Assembly: GCA_044377735.1 (NCBI GenBank)
Contig: JBILYK010000009.1
Span: forward strand, 1 to 63,071
Direction of reading: 5' to 3'
Origin: Tabrizicola_A sp044377735
Lineage (GTDB): Bacteria > Pseudomonadota > Alphaproteobacteria > Rhodobacterales > Rhodobacteraceae
DNA: 63,071 nt
Under the pieces are notes generated by a model. That model did no database searches and was not told the origin of the DNA. It worked only from the letters and a program-made list of their open reading frames with translations. Numbering within the stretch: the first letter of the stretch is position 1; the number at the start of each line of letters is the position of its first letter. Below are positions 32,922-41,617 of this stretch, one piece after another. A program made the translations under genes and the position numbers.

Positions 32922-32978
32922 GCCCCAAACTCTAGCAGGCAGGGCGGCACAAGGCCACAGATTCGGCGGGGCGTCGCC

Positions 32979-34298
32979 CTATTCGGTGCTAGTCAGGCCC
33001 ACGGGTTGACCGACCACCTTGAAGAACAGATTGTCCGGGTTCATCAGCCGCGCCCCGACGCGCTGAAGATCGGCCAGCGTGACCGCGTTCACCTTGTCAT
33101 TGCGGGTTTTGGGGTAATCGGAGGGCAGTCCCAGCATCTGCATGCCGACCAGAATGCTGGCAATCGGCCCATTGCCTTCAAAGCGCAGGGGATAGGCCCC
33201 GGTCATGTAGGTTTTGGCGGTGGCCAGGTCTTCCTCGGACACATCGCCCGCCGCCATCCGAGCCCATTCGGCGCGCACCACGTCAATCGCCTCGGCCACC
33301 TTGTCATTGCTGGCCTGAAACTGGCCAACCCATTCCTGAGACAAATCGCGCGACGAAAGGCCGGTGCTGATGCCATAGGTCAGCCCGCGCTTTTCGCGCA
33401 CCTCTTGCATCAGACGGGCCGAGAAGCGGCCACCGCCGAGAATATCGTTCAAGAGATTGGCGGCAAAGAAATCGGGGTCGTCAAAGGCAATGCCGCTGTG
33501 GCCAAAGAGCACAACCGATTGCGGGCCGGGGAAGTCTTGGGCGCCGATGCCGCCCGCGTCATTCCAAGTTGCTTTGGGCGGCATGGGCCAGCCGGTGGAG
33601 GGCAGTCCGGCAAAGAGCTTGTCGAGAAGAAGGCCCAGCTCTTCGGCGGAGATATCGCCCGCCGCCGCGACATAGATCCGGTCGCGCGCCATCGCGCCTT
33701 GCCATGCGGTGGTGATGTCGTCGCGTGTAAGGGCGGTGACGCTGTCGATCGTGCCATCGCCCGAGGAGCCGTAAGGATGGTCACCATAGGCGCGCGCGCT
33801 GAAGACCCGGCCAGCAATGGCGGAGGGGTCCTGTTCGTCGGCGCGCAAGCCCGCCAGAACCTGCCCTTTTACCCGATCAAGGGCGACCTCATCAAAGCGT
33901 GGTTTGATGAGGGCAAGGCGCAGAAGGTCCATCGCGGCGGCGCGGTTTTCGCTGAGCGCCTGCACCGAAACCGACACCTCATCGGAATTCGCGCCAAAGC
34001 CGATTTGGGCAGCCAGCCCATCGCGTGCGGCGGCAAAGCCCTGCGCGTCCAGATCGCCCGCGCCCTCCTCAAGCGTGGCGGCCATCAGGTTTACCGCGCC
34101 GCGCTTGCCCGGCTGGTCCAGCGAGGTACCGCCGCGAAAGCGGATTTCCAGCGCCATGAAGGGGATATTGTGATCTTCGACCAGCCAAGCCTTGATGCCG
34201 CTGGGCGAGGTGACTTCCTGAATGGCGATCTCGGCGCGCAGGGGGGTGGCAAGGGTGGCGGCGAAGGCCAGCGTGGCGAGGGTGAGGCGAAGGATCAT
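32979..34298 (-). CDS. M16-family peptidase-like protein, catalytically inactive subunit
   Basis: 439 aa with signal peptide (MILRLTLATLAFAATLATPLRA). The fold and length match the mitochondrial-processing-peptidase-like M16B family, but the position of the HxxEH zinc motif reads GAVNLMAATLEEG, so zinc is not bound. Such inactive subunits pair with an active partner, which is the gene immediately upstream (4-bp overlap). A conserved middle part (RGLTYGISTGL) is present, as in M16 second domains. Periplasmic location is inferred from the signal peptide. Confidence 0.88.
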   Translation of the reverse strand: MILRLTLATLAFAATLATPLRAEIAIQEVTSPSGIKAWLVEDHNIPFMALEIRFRGGTSLDQPGKRGAVNLMAATLEEGAGDLDAQGFAAARDGLAAQIGFGANSDEVSVSVQALSENRAAAMDLLRLALIKPRFDEVALDRVKGQVLAGLRADEQDPSAIAGRVFSARAYGDHPYGSSGDGTIDSVTALTRDDITTAWQGAMARDRIYVAAAGDISAEELGLLLDKLFAGLPSTGWPMPPKATWNDAGGIGAQDFPGPQSVVLFGHSGIAFDDPDFFAANLLNDILGGGRFSARLMQEVREKRGLTYGISTGLSSRDLSQEWVGQFQASNDKVAEAIDVVRAEWARMAAGDVSEEDLATAKTYMTGAYPLRFEGNGPIASILVGMQMLGLPSDYPKTRNDKVNAVTLADLQRVGARLMNPDNLFFKVVGQPVGLTSTE

Positions 34299-35650
34299 TC
34301 TGTGGCCTCCTCGGTGGTGGCGGCGGGTTCGGGGGCTTGCAGCCAGCCCGTCACGGCGCGTTTGCGGTCAAAGACCTCGGCGGCGGCGGCCATGATCTCG
34401 TTTTCGGTGACCGATTGCAGGATATCGGGCCAGTCTTGCACATCTTGTACCGTCAGCCCGACAGCCAAGGCCTGCCCATACATCCGCGCCAGCCCGCCCG
34501 CATCGTCGCGGGCATAGATGGTCGAGGCGCGCACTTGCGTCTTGATGCGGTCCAGTTCTGCAGGGTCCACGCCTTCGGTCAGGAACGTGTCAATCACCGC
34601 ATCCATCGCCGCCTCGGCCTTGGCCAGAGCGACGCCCGGCACCGGCATGATATAGACGCCAAAGGTGTCGGCATCGACCGAGGTGCCATCATAGAACGCG
34701 GCTGACCACGTGGCGACGGCCTGACCGAACTGCAATTCGCGGGCAAAGACCGAGGTGGTCGGATTGCCGCCCAAGACCTCGGCCAGAAGGGTCAGCGCGG
34801 CGGCCTTGCGCTGATCGCCGGGGTTGCGTTCGGTGGCCAGATAGCTGCGGATCACATAGGGTTCCGAGACCCGTTCATCGGTCAGCACGATGCGGCGTTC
34901 CGCGAGTTGCGGCGGCTCGGACGGGCGGATGCGCGGGGCGATGACGTCTGAGGGTTCCAGCGGGCCGTAATGCGTTTCGGCCAAGGCCCGCGCATCCTCG
35001 GGCGTCACATCGCCCGCCACGACGACGATGGCGTTGTTGGGCGCGTAATTGGCCTTGTAGAAGGCCAAGGCATCGTCACGGTCGAGTGCTGTGATCTCAT
35101 GCATCCAGCCGATGATCGGGCGGCCATAAGGGTGGTTCAGGAACTGCGCTGCCGCCATTTGTTCGCTCAAAAGGGCGCCAGGATTGCTGTCGGTGCGCTG
35201 GCTGCGTTCTTCGATGATGACTTGGCGTTCGGTGGCCACATCCTCTTGGGAGAGCGTCAGATCGCGCATGCGTTCTGCCTCCATCTGCATCATCAGGCCG
35301 AGCCGGTCGGCGGCAACCCTTTGGAAATAGGCGGTGTAATCCCAGCTGGTAAAGGCGTTGTCATTGCCGCCCTGCGCCTCGACCGTGGCGGAAAACTCAC
35401 CGGGGGCCAGATCGTCGGTGCCTTGGAACATCAAGTGTTCGAAGAAGTGTGCGATGCCGGAATGGCCGGGCAACTCATCCGCAGCACCCGTGCGATACCA
35501 GATCATGTGGGTGACGACGGGCGCGCGGTGATCTTCGATCACGACAAGTTCAAGGCCGTTGCCAAGCGTAAAGCTGGTGACGTCATCGGTTGCCTGTGCC
35601 GGAGCGGCAAGACCAGAACCAATTGCCAAGGCCGCAAGGATCAGACGCAT
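34295..35650 (-). CDS. M16-family zinc peptidase, active subunit
   Basis: About 451 aa from ATG 35650 (GGAG upstream). Signal peptide MRLILAALAIGSGLAAPAQA, then the inverted zinc motif HFFEH in GIAHFFEHLMFQGTDDL and the distal Glu region VIIEERSQRTDSNPGALL. It degrades peptides in the periplasm, probably as a heterodimer with the overlapping downstream gene. The active/inactive pair is the standard bacterial arrangement for this family. Confidence 0.92.
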   Translation of the reverse strand: MRLILAALAIGSGLAAPAQATDDVTSFTLGNGLELVVIEDHRAPVVTHMIWYRTGAADELPGHSGIAHFFEHLMFQGTDDLAPGEFSATVEAQGGNDNAFTSWDYTAYFQRVAADRLGLMMQMEAERMRDLTLSQEDVATERQVIIEERSQRTDSNPGALLSEQMAAAQFLNHPYGRPIIGWMHEITALDRDDALAFYKANYAPNNAIVVVAGDVTPEDARALAETHYGPLEPSDVIAPRIRPSEPPQLAERRIVLTDERVSEPYVIRSYLATERNPGDQRKAAALTLLAEVLGGNPTTSVFARELQFGQAVATWSAAFYDGTSVDADTFGVYIMPVPGVALAKAEAAMDAVIDTFLTEGVDPAELDRIKTQVRASTIYARDDAGGLARMYGQALAVGLTVQDVQDWPDILQSVTENEIMAAAAEVFDRKRAVTGWLQAPEPAATTEEATE

Positions 35651-35752
35651 CGGGACAAACTCCGGCAAAAGGGCGTAGCACGGGAAAAGATAGGCGCGGG
35701 ATGTGGAACGACAAACCCCGCTTGCACAAATGTGATGCGGTTCAAAGGGGTC

Positions 35753-36295
35753 TTAGCGTTCGCCCGATTGGCGCGGCGGGGCTGAAGGCGTGCCTGCGCC
35801 TGCGGCGCGCCAGCGTTCCAACTCGGTCTGTTGGTTCAGCGCTTGTTTGCGGTAGGCGCGGAAGTAGACATTGGTGCCAAAAAGCCGCTCAAGCAGGCGG
35901 CCATTGTTCTTGCGGCGGAATTCCACATCTTCGGCGGCCAGCGTCGGGCGAATGTCGCCCGCCACGCCCGCACGTGCCGCATAGGACACCAAAGCGCCGT
36001 CCGAGGCCGGGGCCGAAGCGCTGGCCACTCGCGGTGTGCCGCCGAGGGCCAACACAGCCTCGTCCTTGGGGCGCGGATCGGTGAGGTTTTCGCCGCCCGG
36101 GGTCGGCTCTGGCAAAACGGCCAGATCTTCGGGCATTTCCAAGGCTTTGGGCGGGACGATGGAAAACTCATCCGGGCCAGCGGTGGAGGAGCGCAGGTTC
36201 ATCAACTGCGGGGGCTTGTCGCGCCACGCGCCACATCCGGCCACGGTCAGCAGCGCGACGCCCGCAAGTGCGAGGACCAATCGTGCTGCCGTCAT
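35753..36295 (-). CDS. DUF3035 lipoprotein (BamF-like)
   Basis: 180 aa. Lipoprotein signal with lipobox LTVAGC, then PPQLMNLRSSTAGPDEFSIV and PPKALEMPEDLAVLPEPTPGG, the hallmark of the DUF3035 family, which I recall being linked to the alphaproteobacterial BamF subunit of the beta-barrel assembly machine. It ends in a charged helical segment. ATG 36295 has GGAGG 5 nt upstream; ATG 36307 does not. It lies between lspA, which cleaves lipoprotein signals, and the M16 pair. Confidence 0.78.
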   Translation of the reverse strand: MTAARLVLALAGVALLTVAGCGAWRDKPPQLMNLRSSTAGPDEFSIVPPKALEMPEDLAVLPEPTPGGENLTDPRPKDEAVLALGGTPRVASASAPASDGALVSYAARAGVAGDIRPTLAAEDVEFRRKNNGRLLERLFGTNVYFRAYRKQALNQQTELERWRAAGAGTPSAPPRQSGER

Positions 36296-36372
36296 GCCTG
36301 CCTCCATCTTCCCTTGCGGGACGTTGATAGCCGTTTCTTAGCGCAAAGCCCGGACCGCGTCACGGGGTCTTA

Positions 36373-36861
36373 TCAGCCCTTGCGCGCCGCATCGCCACTT
36401 TGGCTTTTCCCGGTAAAGAGAACAAGCCCGATGGCCCCCGCGAAGATCGCAATATCGGCGACGTTGAAGGCATAGGGGTTTTCAATGCCACAGCAGGACA
36501 TGTTCAAAAAGTCGGCCACATAGCCATAGGCCACACGGTCCACGACATTGCCGGCCGCCCCGCCGATCAAAAGGCCCGCCGAAATCTGGCCCCAGCGGGT
36601 AAACCCATCGCGCCGTGCCCAGTGCAAGACCCATCCCGAAATCACCACCGCCAGCGCGATCAGAACCCAGCGCATGAAGTCGGCGTCATGCGACAGAAGG
36701 CCAAAGTTCACGCCTCGGTTTTCGGCCCAACGAAAGTTGAGAAGCGGGTCAATTACATCGACCGAGCCGACGGTACGCAGATCAAGCCCGTGGATCACGT
36801 AAAGCTTGGACGACTGATCGGCGGCAAATGTGGCCAGCGCGGCGAGGATCAGTGCGCGCAT
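36373..36861 (-). CDS. lspA: Lipoprotein signal peptidase (signal peptidase II)
   Basis: 162 aa with four membrane helices. The two catalytic aspartates lie in GGAAGNVVDRVAYGYVADFL; the conserved NRGVNFGLL precedes them. It removes the signal peptide from prolipoproteins after lipid attachment. ATG 36861 is 3 bp from the purH stop, so purH-lspA are co-transcribed. It directly precedes a lipoprotein gene that is a likely client. Confidence 0.95.
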   Translation of the reverse strand: MRALILAALATFAADQSSKLYVIHGLDLRTVGSVDVIDPLLNFRWAENRGVNFGLLSHDADFMRWVLIALAVVISGWVLHWARRDGFTRWGQISAGLLIGGAAGNVVDRVAYGYVADFLNMSCCGIENPYAFNVADIAIFAGAIGLVLFTGKSQSGDAARKG

Positions 36862-36864
36862 CGG

Positions 36865-38466
36865 TCAGTGCCGGAAATGACGTTGGCCAGTGAACACCAT
36901 GGCCAGCCCGGCCTTGTCGGCCGCTTCGATCACGGCGGGATCGTTCATGCTGCCGCCGGGTTGGATCAGCGCGGTCGCCCCAGCTTCGGCGGCGGTCAAA
37001 AGTCCGTCTGGGAAGGGAAAGAACGCGTCCGACGCCACAACCGAGCCAATGGTGGGCGATTGGGCAAGGCCCAAGGCCTCGGCCATATCCTGGGCTTTGC
37101 GCGCGGCAATCCGGGTTGAATCCACTCGGCTCATCTGTCCTGCCCCCACACCAACGGTCGCGCCATCTTTCACATAAACGATGGCGTTCGACTTCACATG
37201 TTTGGCAACTTTCCATGCAAAGAGAAGATCGGCAAGCTCTGCTTGGGTGGGCGCGCGTTTGGTGACCACTTTCAGATCGGCGGCGGTGATGGTGTCGATG
37301 TCGGCATCCTGCACCAAGAAGCCGCCTGCCACCTGACGAAAGGAAAGCCCGCCCTTTTTTGCATCGGGCAGGCCCGCGGTGGTCAGAAGGCGGAGGTTCT
37401 TTTTGCTGGCAAAGATCGCGCGGGCCTCGTCGCTGGCGCCGGGGGCGATGACCACCTCGGTGAAGATCTTGACGATCTCTTCGGCGGTGGCGGCGTCAAG
37501 CGGCTGGTTCAGCGCCACGATCCCGCCAAATGCGCTGGTCTGGTCGCAGTGATAAGCGCGCAAGTACGCCTCAAGCAGGCTGCCGCCTATGCCCACGCCG
37601 CAGGGGTTGGCGTGTTTGATGATGGCGCAGGCCGGGCCTTGGCCTGCAAATTCGGCCACCAGTTCAAAGGCTGCGTCGGTGTCGTTGATGTTGTTATAGG
37701 ACAGTTCCTTACCCTGCCACTGGCGCGCGGTCGCCACACCTTCGCGGCGGCTGCCGTCGGTGTAAAGGGCTGCACCCTGATGCGGGTTTTCGCCGTAGCG
37801 CAGGGGTTGGGCGAGTTTTCCGGCGAACGCGCGATAGCGCGGGGCGGTTTCCTTCAGCTCACTGGCCAGCCAAGTGCTGACGGCAGTGTCATAGGCTGCG
37901 GTACGGGCATAGGCGGTCAGGGCCAGTTTCTGGCGGAAGGCCAGTGTTGTGGCGCCGCTGTTCCTCTTCATTTGATCGATCAGCTGCGCGTAATCGGCCG
38001 GATCGGTCACCACGCTAACAAAGCGGTGGTTCTTGGCCGCCGCCCGAATCATCGCTGGGCCGCCGATGTCGATGTTTTCGATGCAGGTGGCGTGATCGGC
38101 GCCCTTGGCGACGGTTTCTTCGAACGGGTAGAGGTTGACGATCAACAGATCGATCGGCTCGATCCCATGGGCGGCCATGGCCAAAAGGTGTTCGTCATCA
38201 TCGCGCAGCGCCAAAAGGCCACCGTGCACATTGGGGTGCAGGGTTTTCACCCGACCATCCATCATTTCGGGAAAACCCGTCACATCCGACACATCGCGCA
38301 CCGTCAGCCCGGCCGTGCGCAGCATGCCCGAGGTGCCACCGGTTGAGATCAGTTCCACCCCCATGCCCGCCAGGGCGCGGGCAAGATCAAGAAGGCCCGA
38401 CTTGTCGGACACCGAAATCAGCGCGCGTCCGACGTAAACATGATCAGTGGCGACAGGATGGGTCAT
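36865..38466 (-). CDS. purH: Bifunctional AICAR formyltransferase / IMP cyclohydrolase
   Basis: 533 aa, catalysing the last two steps of IMP synthesis. The N-terminal IMP cyclohydrolase (MGS-like) domain has ALISVSDKSGLLDLARAL, LISTGGTSG and DVTGFPEMMDGRVKTLHPNVHGG; the AICAR transformylase domain has KHANPCGVGIG, TSAFGGIVALNQPLD, KSNAIVYVKDG and GQMSRVDST. Full length and unbroken. Confidence 0.98.
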   Translation of the reverse strand: MTHPVATDHVYVGRALISVSDKSGLLDLARALAGMGVELISTGGTSGMLRTAGLTVRDVSDVTGFPEMMDGRVKTLHPNVHGGLLALRDDDEHLLAMAAHGIEPIDLLIVNLYPFEETVAKGADHATCIENIDIGGPAMIRAAAKNHRFVSVVTDPADYAQLIDQMKRNSGATTLAFRQKLALTAYARTAAYDTAVSTWLASELKETAPRYRAFAGKLAQPLRYGENPHQGAALYTDGSRREGVATARQWQGKELSYNNINDTDAAFELVAEFAGQGPACAIIKHANPCGVGIGGSLLEAYLRAYHCDQTSAFGGIVALNQPLDAATAEEIVKIFTEVVIAPGASDEARAIFASKKNLRLLTTAGLPDAKKGGLSFRQVAGGFLVQDADIDTITAADLKVVTKRAPTQAELADLLFAWKVAKHVKSNAIVYVKDGATVGVGAGQMSRVDSTRIAARKAQDMAEALGLAQSPTIGSVVASDAFFPFPDGLLTAAEAGATALIQPGGSMNDPAVIEAADKAGLAMVFTGQRHFRH

Positions 38467-38490
38467 GGCGGGCGCACCTCAAAGGGGGAC

Positions 38491-40275
38491 CTAGAGAGGA
38501 ACCGGCATCTCCTCACGGTCCAGATCACGAATGGCCAGCGCAGTATCCTGTGCCTTGGCCAAGGTCCAGCCCAGAGGGGTCTCAAAGGCCGTGGCGCGGC
38601 CCGAAAGGACGATCTGACGCGCTGGGCGCGGCTTGAGCCGCCCCTTTTGCAGATAGACCGAGGCATCCAGTGACAGAACCGCCTGCGAATTGTGCCGAAA
38701 CACCCAGATCTCGCCGCTTTTCAACGCAATTGAAACGGCGGTGCCGCCCATGTCCAGTGTGGCATCTACATCGGGGTGCAGATGAAACCGCAGGTCAAAG
38801 CCGACACCGGCCAGACGCCCTTCGGTCATCAGTCGTTCGAAACGGGCCCTTTGGCTGTCGGTGGCCGCGATCAGGGCATCTTGGCCTATCAGACGGCGGC
38901 CGTCGGTGGACAGCGTCAGCGTGCGCAGATGTGACAGGCCATGCGTGGCGGCCCATCCGTCATGGCTGGCCGAAAAGAACGGTCCGCCGTCACCCGCGCC
39001 CAAGCGCAGATGATGCACCCCGGCGCAGTCGGTCAGCAATTCGCTGCCTGGCTTGAAGCGCGACGAGGAGAACCCCTCCAGCGCCAGTGTCGAATGGCTG
39101 GCCGTTGCGCGGCCTGCCAGCCGCCAGTCGGGGCCAAAGGGGGTGCCTGATCCGCAGGACACGATCAAGGGGCGTCGTCCTGAGGTCAGCTCAAAAGCCA
39201 GCGTCGAGGCATGGGCCAGCGCGCTGGCCAACCCGGCCGGAGGGGCGCTGGCGTCGATCACCACCGAGGTGCGCCCGCCTTGCAGCCGGGCAAACCCCAT
39301 AGCAAGGCCTTGGGCACTGGTCGCGGTGGGTTTGACGGCGGCTGCGGCCAGCGCCTGATCCAGCCGCCCTTCAAGGCCCCGCCCGCCGCTGTGAAACCGT
39401 GCAAGCCCGCCATCGGCATGGCGGAGCGTGCGCAGCGTGGGGGCGATGCGTTCGATCGCGGCCATCAGAGGTTCTGGCGGCATCTGTCCCGCCTCATTCA
39501 GCGCCTGCGCGGCCCATGTCAGCAGGGCAAAGACCTCAAGCAGTTCTTCTGGGTTGCGGGTGGGGATGCCGCCCTGCGCGCCCACCTCGCGCCCACATTC
39601 AGTGGACAAAGCGGTGACCGCCGGGCCAACCAGCTTTTCCATCCCGATCAAGGCAAGGCTGGCCGAGACCAGGCCGACCAACGCCTCAAAGCGCGGCAGG
39701 CCGGGGGCTGCCTGCTGCCAGCGCCAAGACAGAAACATCGTCTGCGCCGTGACTTGGGCGTAATAGGCATCTGACTGCCCACGGTCGCGCCCGCTGAGGA
39801 CAAAAAGCGCATGATTGATCCAACGGATCAGCCGCCGCCCTGTGAGATCGGGTGACCAGCCCGGACCACGGCCACTGCCATAGCGCGCGATCCAATCCCA
39901 CAGCCAGTCTTGCGCCCGCGTGCGGGCTTGCGCGTCGCCCACGGCCGCCAGATCATCCAGCCAACCGAAGCCATGAATGTCATCAGCCTGACCCGGATCA
40001 GGCTGTACGATGTCCCACAGAGTGCCGGCTTTCACCTCGATCAACTGCCCACCAAACAGCGCATTGCCGGCGATCAGCTGACGACCTCGGGCATAAAGCC
40101 CGATGGTGCGCGGTTCGGGCTGCGCCACAAACCCGCGCGCGGGCAGCGCCCGCAAGGCACGCCCCATTGCCCAGCGAGTGCCGAGGCCGCCCATCAGGGA
40201 TCCTGTGCTGCGCGATGTCATGCTTGTCTGCTCTTTGGGGCTGCCCGCCTTGCGGGTCATTCTTGAGACGAGCAT
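38491..40275 (-). CDS. Heparinase II/III-like family protein
   Basis: About 594 aa; ATG 40275 (MLVSRMTRKAG) is taken, with ATG 40260 and ATG 40221 (MTSRSTGSLMGG) as alternatives since none has a clear ribosome binding site. An N-terminal alpha/alpha-toroid region (LWDWIARYGSGRGPGWSPD) is followed by the beta-sandwich Hepar_II_III domain with SHSTLALEGFSSSRF and GHDG-type loops (SHDGWAATHGLSHLR). Relatives are lyases that cleave uronic-acid polysaccharides; no signal peptide is evident, as is common for this alphaproteobacterial subgroup, whose role is unknown. It lies 24 bp upstream of purH. Confidence 0.82.
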   Translation of the reverse strand: MLVSRMTRKAGSPKEQTSMTSRSTGSLMGGLGTRWAMGRALRALPARGFVAQPEPRTIGLYARGRQLIAGNALFGGQLIEVKAGTLWDIVQPDPGQADDIHGFGWLDDLAAVGDAQARTRAQDWLWDWIARYGSGRGPGWSPDLTGRRLIRWINHALFVLSGRDRGQSDAYYAQVTAQTMFLSWRWQQAAPGLPRFEALVGLVSASLALIGMEKLVGPAVTALSTECGREVGAQGGIPTRNPEELLEVFALLTWAAQALNEAGQMPPEPLMAAIERIAPTLRTLRHADGGLARFHSGGRGLEGRLDQALAAAAVKPTATSAQGLAMGFARLQGGRTSVVIDASAPPAGLASALAHASTLAFELTSGRRPLIVSCGSGTPFGPDWRLAGRATASHSTLALEGFSSSRFKPGSELLTDCAGVHHLRLGAGDGGPFFSASHDGWAATHGLSHLRTLTLSTDGRRLIGQDALIAATDSQRARFERLMTEGRLAGVGFDLRFHLHPDVDATLDMGGTAVSIALKSGEIWVFRHNSQAVLSLDASVYLQKGRLKPRPARQIVLSGRATAFETPLGWTLAKAQDTALAIRDLDREEMPVPL

Positions 40276-40282
40276 AGCTGTG

Positions 40283-40314
40283 TGACCCCACGATGTCACC
40301 TTAAAGTGGGGTCA
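40283..40314. promoter_or_regulatory. Inverted repeat TGACCCCAC / GTGGGGTCA
   Basis: Perfect 9-bp arms with a 14-nt loop, just upstream of the heparinase-like start and downstream of the dehydrogenase stop. Operator or terminator; no U-run follows on either strand. Confidence 0.4.
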
Positions 40315-40387
40315 GAATCGTGAATTGTGGCGTCTTTGTGGCGAGAGCTGCCGGATGGGGTTTCTGGCCACCCGGCAGCACGGCTTG

Positions 40388-41539
40388 TCAGGCCAGATGA
40401 TCGACGCGGCTCATGTACTGCGCCAGATGGGTGACTTGGCCAAGGAACTTGGCAATCAGCTTGGGGTCATGCGGCGCGGCATGCACACCGGCGGGGAATT
40501 CCCGCGCCTGCACCGTCTCGATCGCCAAGGACACCGGCACTGACACCAGCCGCCCCATGGCCGAGCCGCGCGCATCGCCCCAAGCGTCCATTGCCCAAGT
40601 CTGGTCGAACACCGCGCGCCCGTCGCGTTCGGCCTTCAGGCTGACGAAGAGGACCACGCGGTCCGGCTCGCCCGGTGCGTAGGAGTTTTCTTTCAACAGC
40701 GCCTCGGCCCGTGCGGTCAGGGCTGCGTTGATCTCGGCATCCGTCTTGCCTTCAAGCCCCTCAATCTCGCGGAAGATCGGGGTCCAGGCGTCGGCCCAGC
40801 CATTCAACCGGATCGTGCCGCGCACGAAATCTCGCACCTTCCATGCCGGATCGAATCGGTAATCTTCCATGAAGGGATAGCTGTCGCGGTTGGGATAAAC
40901 CTCAAAGCTTTCGGGTTGGGGCAGAGGCGCGTCATAGCGCGTGATCGCATCCCAAGGGCGATTGACCCGCAACTCGCTGAAGTTCTTCAAGGACCGTGAG
41001 GGCGAGCGCAGCGCCTTCAGCACGCCCGCAGGGGCCCAGCTGAATTTATAGCGGAAGGGGTTCGGGATTTTCGGCACGCCACCGCAGTAGGAGACAAAGG
41101 ACAGCACGTTATCCCCGTGATAGGCGGGCGAGGCGCGGTAAGTGGCCACCAGATCATGCGCCATGAGGTGGTCAATGCCGGGGTCGAGACCCACCTCGTT
41201 GACCGAGACGAGGCCCTTGGCACGGAACTCGTCATCCAGCGCGCGCATTTCTGGCGCGATGTAGGAGGAGGAGACGAAGTTCGCCCCTTTGGCAAGGCAT
41301 GCCTTGGCGATGGAGACATGCTGGTCAGCCGGCAGCATCGACACCGCGATGTCGCCGGGGGCCAGGGCCGCCGTCAGCGCTTCAAGGCTGTAGGGGCGGA
41401 TATCTTGGGTCAGATCGCCCACCACCTCGCGGGCCTTCTCGACGGTGCGGTTCCAGACCACCACCTTTTGCCCGGCTTCCAACAGCCGCCGCAGACCCGG
41501 ACCCGACGACAGCCCCGTGCCGCACCAATGAATCGTCAT
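40388..41539 (-). CDS. Saccharopine dehydrogenase family protein (second enzyme, glutamate-side)
   Basis: 383 aa. NAD(P)-binding start IHWCGTGLSSGPGLRRLLEA, then NEVGLDPGIDHLMAHDL and FVSYCGGVPKIPNPFRYKFSW, the pattern of saccharopine dehydrogenases acting on the glutamate-forming side. With the gene upstream, it would form a bacterial saccharopine route between lysine and 2-aminoadipate semialdehyde plus glutamate. ATG 41539 has GAGGGATGAGAC before it. Separated from the partner gene by 78 bp carrying two palindromes. Confidence 0.85.
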   Translation of the reverse strand: MTIHWCGTGLSSGPGLRRLLEAGQKVVVWNRTVEKAREVVGDLTQDIRPYSLEALTAALAPGDIAVSMLPADQHVSIAKACLAKGANFVSSSYIAPEMRALDDEFRAKGLVSVNEVGLDPGIDHLMAHDLVATYRASPAYHGDNVLSFVSYCGGVPKIPNPFRYKFSWAPAGVLKALRSPSRSLKNFSELRVNRPWDAITRYDAPLPQPESFEVYPNRDSYPFMEDYRFDPAWKVRDFVRGTIRLNGWADAWTPIFREIEGLEGKTDAEINAALTARAEALLKENSYAPGEPDRVVLFVSLKAERDGRAVFDQTWAMDAWGDARGSAMGRLVSVPVSLAIETVQAREFPAGVHAAPHDPKLIAKFLGQVTHLAQYMSRVDHLA

Positions 41540-41573
41540 GTCTCATCCCTCCGCTTTGCCGCCCGCAGGCGCC

Positions 41574-41617
41574 AAGAGTTATCGATAATTCTTGCAAATT
41601 TCTTCGAAGAAATTTGC
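41574..41617. promoter_or_regulatory. Two adjacent palindromes between saccharopine genes
   Basis: A 24-bp perfect palindrome (half-site GCAAATTTCTTC, 41594-41617) begins right after the upstream gene's stop. Beside it TTATCGATAA (41579-41588) is a perfect 10-bp palindrome extended by AAGAG/TTCTT (one mismatch) to 41574-41593. They could be paired regulator sites, an mRNA stability hairpin or an attenuator. Confidence 0.5.

Noticed and set aside
32646..34517. 623-codon plus-strand frame over mutL and the M16 gene
   Set aside because: Shadow of high-GC genes on the minus strand; rich in Gly/Arg/His with no recognisable motif, while both minus-strand genes are clear.
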